NCBI GenBank assembly: GCA_029077775.1
Contig: JAQNCU010000011.1
Coordinates: 1-18,756 of the forward strand
Direction of reading: 5' to 3'
DNA from: Acidocella sp.
GTDB taxonomy: Bacteria > Pseudomonadota > Alphaproteobacteria > Acetobacterales > Acetobacteraceae
Length of the DNA: 18,756 bases
Part shown: positions 13,641-18,756 of the stretch, in pieces
Numbering within the stretch: position 1 is the stretch's first letter
How the letters are laid out: every line of letters starts with the position of its first letter
Notes under the pieces: generated by a model
Seen by the model: only the letters and a program-made list of their open reading frames with translations
Told to the model about the DNA's origin: nothing
Databases searched by the model: none
Program-made: the position numbers and the translations under genes

Positions 13641-16406
13641 TCAATGCGCCGCCCCCCAATTCTTGCCCGTCCCGGTCTCCACGATCAGCGGCACGGAAAT
13701 TCGGGCGGCCCCCTGCATCACCTCCACCGCAAGTGCGGCCAGCGCGGGTGCCTCCGCATCGCGCACCTCGAACAGCAATTCATCATGTACCTGCAAAATC
13801 ATGCGCGCCTGCAACGAGGCGGCCGCCAACGCAGCGGGCAGCCGCACCATCGCGCGCTTGATGATATCCGCGGCACCGCCCTGTAATGGCGCGTTGATCG
13901 CCTGGCGCTCGGCATAGGCGCGCAGGCTCGGGATTTTGTCTTTTATCCGCGGCACCCAGCATTTGCGCCCAAAAGGTGTCAACACATAGCCATGGGCGCG
14001 CGCCTGGTCCTTGGTTGCCTCCATATAGTCGCGGATCTGCGGATAGCGCCTGAAATACGCATCGATATACCCCTTGGCCTCATGGGCTGAAATGCCCAGT
14101 TGCCGGGCCAGCCCAAAGGCCGATATGCCGTATATGATCCCGAAATTGATCGCTTTGGCCCGCCTGCGCGTCGCCGCGTCCATCCCCGCCATCGGCACCC
14201 CGAACACCTCGGAGGCGGTGCGCGCATGGATATCCTCATTGTTCATAAAACTCTCGCGCAGGCCGGGGATCTCCGCCACATGCGCGAGCAGCCGCAGCTC
14301 GATCTGCGAATAATCGGCTGAAACCAGGCTATACCCCGGTGCGGCGATAAAGGCCCGGCGGATGCGCGCCCCCTCGGCGGTGCGGATCGGGATGTTCTGC
14401 AAATTCGGATCGACCGAGGATATTCGCCCCGTGGTCGTCGCCGCCATCGAGAACCGCGTATGCACCCGGCCCGTCGCGGCATCGATCTGGCCGACCAGCG
14501 CGTCGGCATAGGTCGATTTCAGCTTGGCCAGTTGCCGCCAATCCATCACGCGCTGCGCAATCTCCACACCCTGTTCGGCCAGCCCTTCCAGCACCGCGCT
14601 ATCGGTGCCCCAGGCCCCGGCCTTGCCGCGCTTGGCCCCCGGCAGCTTCATGGTCTCGAACAAAATCTCGCCCAGTTGCTTGGGGCTGCCGACATTGAAG
14701 TCCACCCCGGCGAGCCTGTGGATATCCACCTCGATCGCGGCCATGCGCTGCCCAAAATCCACCGACATCGCGGTTAAATCCGCGCGGTCCACCATCACGC
14801 CCGCAACCTCCATGGCGCCGAGCACGGGGATCAGACGGCGCTCCAACTGCTCGTACAGCGCCAGCGCCCGGCGCTCGCGCAGCATCGGGCGCAACAGCGC
14901 CCATAACCGCATGGTCACATCCGCCGCCTCACCGGCATAATGCGCGGCGGCGTCCAGTTTCACATCGGCAAACCCCAGCCTTGCCCGCCCGCTGCCCACC
15001 ACCGTATCGAACGCGGTCAGCCCATGGCCCAGATGAAGCCGCGCCAGGGTGGCCAGATCATGCGCGAAATTCCCGGCATCCTGGCTGTAGGACATCAACA
15101 TCACGTCATCCACCGGCCCCACCACCGCCGCGCCGGCAACCGCGCCGGCAACCGCGCCGACAACCACGCCGACAACCGCGCCGACCCTGGCCAGCACGCC
15201 CAGCGCGTGCTTGGCGTCGTGGAAAATCTTCAACACCGAGATATCTTCCCAAACCGGGGCCAGCATATCCAGCGCCGCCGCCATGCTCATCTGCGGCGCA
15301 TCCTCCAACCCCGGATTATGGCCAAGCGGCAGATACCACCCCGAACCGGGCACAAGGTTCAGCGCGAGGCCCAAAAGACCCCCATGCCGCCCCTGCTGGT
15401 CGTCGCTCTGCACGCCAACCGAAACAAGCCCAAAGCTGCGGATCTGGGCGACCACATCGGCCAGTTCCGCCGCGGTCATCACGCACCGGTACGGACCATA
15501 CCCGGCCTGCGTCACCGGTATCGGGGCGGCTTGTATCGCTGGTATCGGGGCGGCGGGCAGGTCGAGCTTCTGGCGGATGCTCCGAAAATTATTCTCGTCG
15601 AGAAACCGCGTGAGAACCTCGGTATCCCAGGCTCGCAACCCGAAACGCTCGATCGGTTCGGGCAGCGGCGCATCGTCGCGCAAAATCACCAAAGACCGTG
15701 AAAGCCGGGCCGCATCGGCATGTTCCACCAGCATCTCGCGGCGCTTGCCCGGCTTCATCTGGCCAGAGGCCGCCGCCGCCAGCACCGCGTCCAGGTCACC
15801 ATATTCAGTGATCAGCTCAGCCGCACCCTTCGGCCCGATCCCGCGCACGCCGGGCACATTATCCACCGCATCGCCGATCAGCGCCTGCACCTCGATCACC
15901 TTATCCGGCGCCACCCCGAATTTTGCCATCACCTCGGCGGGGCCGATGGCGATGTTCTTCATCGGGTCGAGCATGGTCACACCCGGGCGGATCAGCTGCA
16001 TCAAATCCTTATCCGAGGACACGATCACAGCCTCCCCCCCGGCTTCCAGCGCCGCCTTGGCATAGGCCGCGATCAGATCATCGGCCTCCCAATCCGCCAG
16101 CTCGATCGCGGCCACACCAAAGGCCCGCGTCGCCTCGCGGATCAATGCGAATTGCGGCAGCAGCTCGGGCGGCGGCTCGGGCCGTTGCGCCTTGTACTGG
16201 TCGTACATCCGGTTGCGGAACGTCTCCCGTCCCGCATCGAAGATCACCGCCAGATGTGTGCCGGTATGTTCCTTCATCAGCCGCGTGATCATGTTGCAAA
16301 AGCCGAACACCGCGTTCACATGCACGCCATCCGGACGGGTCATGTCAGGGATGGCGTGGAAGGCCCGGAAAATAAACCCCGAGCCGTCAACCAGTACGAG
16401 CCTCAT
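13641..16406 (-). CDS. polA: DNA polymerase I
   Basis: Fills gaps, removes RNA primers and acts in excision repair. The 921-residue product has the usual three parts. The 5'-3' nuclease (about 1-285) has FDAGRETFRN (56-65), DWEADD (105-110), SSDKDL (130-135) and GDAVDNVPGVRGIGPKGA (178-195). The polymerase (about 540-921) has motif A DYSQIELR (698-705), motif B RRRAKAINFGIIYG (747-760) and motif C QVHDE (872-876), all intact. The middle 3'-5' exonuclease domain is degenerate: residues matching E. coli Asp355, Glu357, Asp424 and Asp501 are Gly331, Gln333, Ala401 and Ala494. A Gly/Ala/Val repeat (about 409-427) lies inside it. An open frame extends upstream, but ATG 16406 gives the standard N-terminus MRLVLVDGSGFIFRAFHA. 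The ribosome site is weak. Confidence 0.96.
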   Translation of the reverse strand: MRLVLVDGSGFIFRAFHAIPDMTRPDGVHVNAVFGFCNMITRLMKEHTGTHLAVIFDAGRETFRNRMYDQYKAQRPEPPPELLPQFALIREATRAFGVAAIELADWEADDLIAAYAKAALEAGGEAVIVSSDKDLMQLIRPGVTMLDPMKNIAIGPAEVMAKFGVAPDKVIEVQALIGDAVDNVPGVRGIGPKGAAELITEYGDLDAVLAAAASGQMKPGKRREMLVEHADAARLSRSLVILRDDAPLPEPIERFGLRAWDTEVLTRFLDENNFRSIRQKLDLPAAPIPAIQAAPIPVTQAGYGPYRCVMTAAELADVVAQIRSFGLVSVGVQSDDQQGRHGGLLGLALNLVPGSGWYLPLGHNPGLEDAPQMSMAAALDMLAPVWEDISVLKIFHDAKHALGVLARVGAVVGVVVGAVAGAVAGAAVVGPVDDVMLMSYSQDAGNFAHDLATLARLHLGHGLTAFDTVVGSGRARLGFADVKLDAAAHYAGEAADVTMRLWALLRPMLRERRALALYEQLERRLIPVLGAMEVAGVMVDRADLTAMSVDFGQRMAAIEVDIHRLAGVDFNVGSPKQLGEILFETMKLPGAKRGKAGAWGTDSAVLEGLAEQGVEIAQRVMDWRQLAKLKSTYADALVGQIDAATGRVHTRFSMAATTTGRISSVDPNLQNIPIRTAEGARIRRAFIAAPGYSLVSADYSQIELRLLAHVAEIPGLRESFMNNEDIHARTASEVFGVPMAGMDAATRRRAKAINFGIIYGISAFGLARQLGISAHEAKGYIDAYFRRYPQIRDYMEATKDQARAHGYVLTPFGRKCWVPRIKDKIPSLRAYAERQAINAPLQGGAADIIKRAMVRLPAALAAASLQARMILQVHDELLFEVRDAEAPALAALAVEVMQGAARISVPLIVETGTGKNWGAAH
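15129..15186 (-). repeat. 12-bp tandem repeat inside polA
   Basis: Nearly five copies of a 12-bp unit, CGCGCCGGCAAC drifting to CGCGCCGACAAC, in phases starting at 15129, 15141, 15153, 15165 and 15177 (last copy partial). It encodes a Val-Gly-Ala-Val / Ala-Gly-Ala-Val run, about residues 408-426 of PolA, just after the degenerate ExoII motif. Confidence 0.9.
15517..15554 (-). repeat. 24-bp-period direct repeat in the PolA interdomain linker
   Basis: GGTATCGGGGCGGC occurs at 15517-15530 and again at 15541-15554. It encodes API-P repeats (about residues 285-298) in the linker between the 5' nuclease and the exonuclease domain. Confidence 0.75.
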
Positions 16407-16446
16407 CGCTTCAGACCCTAACTGAGAGGGTGATACAGACCCTTGA

Positions 16447-16466
16447 TGCGCGCGCGCGGCGCGCGG
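16447..16466. other. Alternating CG tract between the zinc-finger gene and polA
   Basis: An almost uninterrupted run of alternating G and C with one GG step, within the 77-nt gap between the zinc-finger stop and the polA start. On the minus strand it could fold as a GC-only hairpin. A weaker inverted repeat ACCCT / AGGGT (16415-16431) lies next to polA. No function is assigned. Confidence 0.35.
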
Positions 16467-16483
16467 ATCGCGTGTCATCGCAC

Positions 16484-16672
16484 TCAATGCCCCGCTGGCG
16501 GTGCCCCCGTCTCCAGGATAAAAACTTTTGAGCAATACGGGCACGTGATTTGCCCGGTCTCGATCCGCAGGTACACTTTGGGGTGGCCGAGTGGTTCGGC
16601 GCCCCCATCGCAGGACACGGCGCGGGTTTTTACGTGGATAATTTCGGTGGGGGATTTCATTGTGCCGTCCAT
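16484..16672 (-). CDS. Small zinc-finger protein, zf-CHCC family
   Basis: 62-residue protein with VSCDGG (Cys21), PLGHPKVYL (His30) and ITCPYCSKVF (Cys44, Cys47). This Cys-His-Cys-Cys zinc site defines the zf-CHCC domain, also found in the small NDUFS6 subunit of mitochondrial complex I. In alphaproteobacteria such proteins are often annotated only as zinc-finger domain proteins; an accessory role in complex I is possible but inferred. ATG 16672 has AAGG and CAGG within about 10 nt upstream; ATG 16660 is an alternative giving 58 residues. It is read toward polA with a 77-nt gap. Confidence 0.85.
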   Translation of the reverse strand: MDGTMKSPTEIIHVKTRAVSCDGGAEPLGHPKVYLRIETGQITCPYCSKVFILETGAPPAGH

Positions 16673-16703
16673 GATCCTGCCTTGGCGAGAGCGTCTGGCG
16701 CGC

Positions 16704-17714
16704 ATGATACAGAAAATCCCCCGCACCCCCAAACCATGCCTAGCCATGCTTATGCCCAGTTTCATGCTGGCTCTGGCCCTCAGCGCCTGTGCGCCCATTC
16801 CCTTTGGCACCCCGCGCGCCACGCCCGGTCACCCCATCATCACCAGCGGCATATTCACCCTGCCGGGCAATGTGCGGCTGCCATACCGGCTCTACCCCGC
16901 GCAGGGCCAAACCAGAGCCGTGGTGCTGGCGCTGCATGGCTATGATGACAGCCGCGATGGTTGGGCGATGCTGGCCACGGTGCTGAACCGCCATGGCATC
17001 ACGCTCGTTGCCCCGGACCAATCCGGCTTCGGGGCCACGCCTGACCGTGGCCACTGGCCGGGCACCAACGCTTTGGTGACCCAGGCCGGTGAGATGGCGA
17101 CCCAATTGCGCGCGCAATACCCAAATACCAGGCTGGTGCTGATGGGCGAGAGCATGGGTGGTGCCATCGGCCTGCTGCTCGCGGCCTCGCCCCACCCGCC
17201 GCCGGTGAATGCGTATGTGCTCTCCGCCCCGGCGGTCTGGGGTGGTGCCGCCATGTCCCCGGTTGACCGCATCGCCATCGGCCTTGGCGCGCGCATCGCG
17301 CCCGGTGCGCGGCTTACGGGCCAATCCGTCCATATCCGCGCCAGCGACAACATCGCCGCCCTTATCGCCTTCGGGGAGGACCCGCTCACCATCCACGCCC
17401 CGCGCCTCGACGATCTCGCCGGGCTTATCCGCCTGATGGGCAAAGCCCAGGCGGCCTGCGCCAAGCTGCGCCAGCCAAGCCTGATCCTGTATGGCGGCCA
17501 TGACGAGCTGGTACCCGCCGCCGCCATGCGCGCTTGCTGGCGCGCCATCCCCGCTGGCGCACCGGTCATGCTCGCCTTCTATCAACCCGACTACCACCTC
17601 ATCGAACGCGATATTGAGCGCGCCACGCCGGATGCCGATATCATCGGCTACATACTGGGCACAAACATCCCCTCCGCCGCGCCCAGCGCCGCGACGGTGT
17701 TTTTAGCGGGGTGA
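16704..17714 (+). CDS. Alpha/beta hydrolase, predicted lipoprotein
   Basis: 336-residue serine hydrolase of the monoglyceride-lipase / serine aminopeptidase S33 type. The oxyanion region is LALHGYDD (75-82), the nucleophile elbow is GESMGG (Ser150), the acid is GGHDELVP (Asp267) and the base lies in DYHLI (His298). Residues 1-29 look like a lipoprotein signal: basic start MIQKIPRTPK, hydrophobic LMPSFMLALAL and lipobox LSAC with Cys29, so it is probably membrane-anchored facing the periplasm. Its substrate is unknown, perhaps lysophospholipids or acylglycerols. ATG 16704 was chosen because it gives a normal-length signal; ATG 16671 would share a CATG with the divergent zinc-finger start, and ATG 16746 or 16752 would remove the basic region. 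No convincing ribosome site is seen at any of them. Confidence 0.85.
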   Translation: MIQKIPRTPKPCLAMLMPSFMLALALSACAPIPFGTPRATPGHPIITSGIFTLPGNVRLPYRLYPAQGQTRAVVLALHGYDDSRDGWAMLATVLNRHGITLVAPDQSGFGATPDRGHWPGTNALVTQAGEMATQLRAQYPNTRLVLMGESMGGAIGLLLAASPHPPPVNAYVLSAPAVWGGAAMSPVDRIAIGLGARIAPGARLTGQSVHIRASDNIAALIAFGEDPLTIHAPRLDDLAGLIRLMGKAQAACAKLRQPSLILYGGHDELVPAAAMRACWRAIPAGAPVMLAFYQPDYHLIERDIERATPDADIIGYILGTNIPSAAPSAATVFLAG

Positions 17715-17715
17715 A

Positions 17716-17845
17716 GACCCCTCTTTTTCGCGACGCAAAAAGGCAAAAAGACGTCCGTTACTTTGGATCACGGGCGTTGGCGGGGCCTGAGCTTGACCTC
17801 CAAAGTCATAAAAAGTTTCTGCGCCGCTGTTTTTCAAAAAGCGGC
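17716..17845 (-). repeat. Composite intergenic hairpin repeat, copy 3 (complete, reversed)
   Basis: Read on the minus strand it has the same block order as 10703-10830. Block A is a GCCGC / GCGGC stem with T5/A5 (17823-17845, one 2-nt bulge). Then come GCA, AAACTTTTTATG and block B, ACTTTGGA / TCCAAAGT (arms 17760-17767 and 17799-17806) around a 31-nt loop. Block C is CTTTTTG plus a short CTTTTT/AAAAAG stem (17723-17742). It lies between the hydrolase stop (17714) and the trpB start (17863), and may terminate hydrolase transcription. Confidence 0.8.
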
Positions 17846-17862
17846 TGGTCTACACTCAATTA

Positions 17863-18756
17863 ATGGATGATCTGATACCCAATACGTTGCGCTCTGGCCC
17901 GGATGGGCGGGGGCGGTTTGGTGCGTTTGGCGGGCGGTTTGTTGCCGAGACGCTGATGCCGTTGATTTTGGAGCTTGAGACGGCGTGGGAGGCGGCGAAG
18001 GCCGACCCGGCGTTTCAGCGCGAAATCGACTATTATTTGAAGCATTATGTCGGGCGGCCAAGTGCGATGTGGTTCGCCGAGCGGCTGACGCGGGCGTTGG
18101 GCGGGGCCAAGATCTATTTCAAGCGCGATGAGCTGAACCATACCGGCGCGCATAAGATCAATAATTGCATCGGGCAGATTTTGCTGGCCCGGCGGATGGG
18201 CAAGACGCGGATTATCGCCGAGACCGGGGCTGGGCAGCATGGCGTGGCCACCGCGACGGTGTGCGCGCTGTTTGGCCTGCCTTGTACGGTTTATATGGGC
18301 GCTGTGGATGTGGAGCGGCAGAAGCCCAACGTGTTCCGCATGAAGCTGCTGGGTGCCGAAATTGTCCCCGTGCATTCCGGCGCCGGGACGCTGAAGGATG
18401 CCATGAACGATGCCATGCGCGATTGGGTCGCGAATGTGCGGGACACGTTTTACATTATCGGGACCGCCGCCGGGCCGCACCCCTATCCGGCGATGGTGCG
18501 CGATTTCCAATGCGTGATCGGCAATGAGGCGAAGGCGCAATTATTCGAGGCGGAGGGGCGGCTGCCGGATGTGGCGATCGCCGCGATCGGCGGTGGCAGC
18601 AACGCGATCGGGTTGTTCCACCCGTTCCTCGATGACCCGTCGGTCCGGCTGATCGGGGTGGAGGCGGCGGGGCGCGGACTCGATTCCGGCGAACACGCGG
18701 CGAGTTTGAGCCGGGGGCGGCCCGGCGTGTTGCATGGCAACCGGACCTATTTACTG
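17863..18756 (+). CDS. trpB: Tryptophan synthase beta chain (3' end cut by the window)
   Basis: PLP enzyme joining indole and serine to make tryptophan, working with TrpA. The first 298 codons are present and open to the window edge; a full TrpB is about 400 residues. RFGAFGGRFVAETLMP (18-33) is the standard N-terminus. The PLP lysine is Lys98 in HTGAHKIN, the catalytic Glu is Glu120 (AETGAG), and GGGSNAIG (243-250) binds the PLP phosphate. No Shine-Dalgarno site is visible in the 17 nt between the repeat hairpin and the ATG. The upstream neighbour is a hydrolase, not trpF, so the common trpF-trpB order is not kept on this side; trpA may follow beyond the window. Confidence 0.96.
   Translation, partial: MDDLIPNTLRSGPDGRGRFGAFGGRFVAETLMPLILELETAWEAAKADPAFQREIDYYLKHYVGRPSAMWFAERLTRALGGAKIYFKRDELNHTGAHKINNCIGQILLARRMGKTRIIAETGAGQHGVATATVCALFGLPCTVYMGAVDVERQKPNVFRMKLLGAEIVPVHSGAGTLKDAMNDAMRDWVANVRDTFYIIGTAAGPHPYPAMVRDFQCVIGNEAKAQLFEAEGRLPDVAIAAIGGGSNAIGLFHPFLDDPSVRLIGVEAAGRGLDSGEHAASLSRGRPGVLHGNRTYLL

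Noticed and set aside
15129..15186. Possible CRISPR-like or regulatory repeat
   Set aside because: The 12-bp units are contiguous with no spacers, and lie in frame within polA.
16407..16544. 46-residue N-terminal extension of PolA
   Set aside because: It overlaps the end of the zinc-finger gene and is low-complexity; PolA homologues begin at the MRLVLVDGSG segment.
1..18756. Mobile element, defence island or biosynthetic cluster
   Set aside because: No transposase, integrase, tRNA-flanked insertion, restriction, CRISPR or toxin-antitoxin gene is visible; the genes are core functions in conserved order.

Overview
This is an 18.8 kb, GC-rich chromosomal window. It looks like an alphaproteobacterium, most likely an acidophilic or acetic-acid-type member of the Acetobacteraceae. 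That assignment is an inference from GC content, alphaproteobacterial-type AddA and AddB, and the tsaE-murU-addB-addA-trxA gene order; no rRNA or other taxonomic marker is present. Almost all of it is ordinary housekeeping sequence. I see no phage, CRISPR, transposase, toxin-antitoxin or defence genes, and no gene-free stretch longer than about 170 bases.

Layout. (1) Positions 1-90 are an intergenic hairpin repeat, cut by the window edge. (2) Positions 107-8441, all minus strand, form one tightly packed operon read tsaE > murU > addB > addA > trxA > YciA-type thioesterase: tRNA t6A modification, a peptidoglycan-recycling-type nucleotidyltransferase, the AddAB recombination helicase-nuclease, thioredoxin and an acyl-CoA thioesterase. 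Several genes overlap by 3-14 nt. (3) Positions 8500-10674, plus strand, hold a thioredoxin-reductase-like ferredoxin-NADP reductase and a MetE-C-terminal-like zinc methyltransferase. (4) Positions 10675-10844 are a convergent intergenic region filled by a hairpin-rich repeat. (5) Positions 10845-16672, minus strand, are read zinc-finger protein > polA > cytoplasmic beta-lactamase-family serine hydrolase > isocitrate dehydrogenase. (6) Positions 16704-17714, plus strand, encode a predicted lipoprotein alpha/beta hydrolase. (7) Positions 17716-17845 hold another copy of the repeat, followed by a 3'-truncated trpB running off the window end.

Four things deserve a second look. The NAD-type isocitrate dehydrogenase reading frame is complete except for one in-frame TAG at 11520-11522, replacing a Glu conserved across the family. 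A composite, hairpin-rich intergenic element occurs two or three times; both full copies have the same three-part architecture and a 31-nt loop, and the same end of the element always faces the 3' end of a gene. PolA has lost all four 3'-5' exonuclease carboxylates and carries a 12-bp tandem-repeat expansion inside that dead domain; a second 12-bp in-frame repeat lies in tsaE. Finally, murU lacks its usual partner amgK, because tsaE and murU overlap directly.
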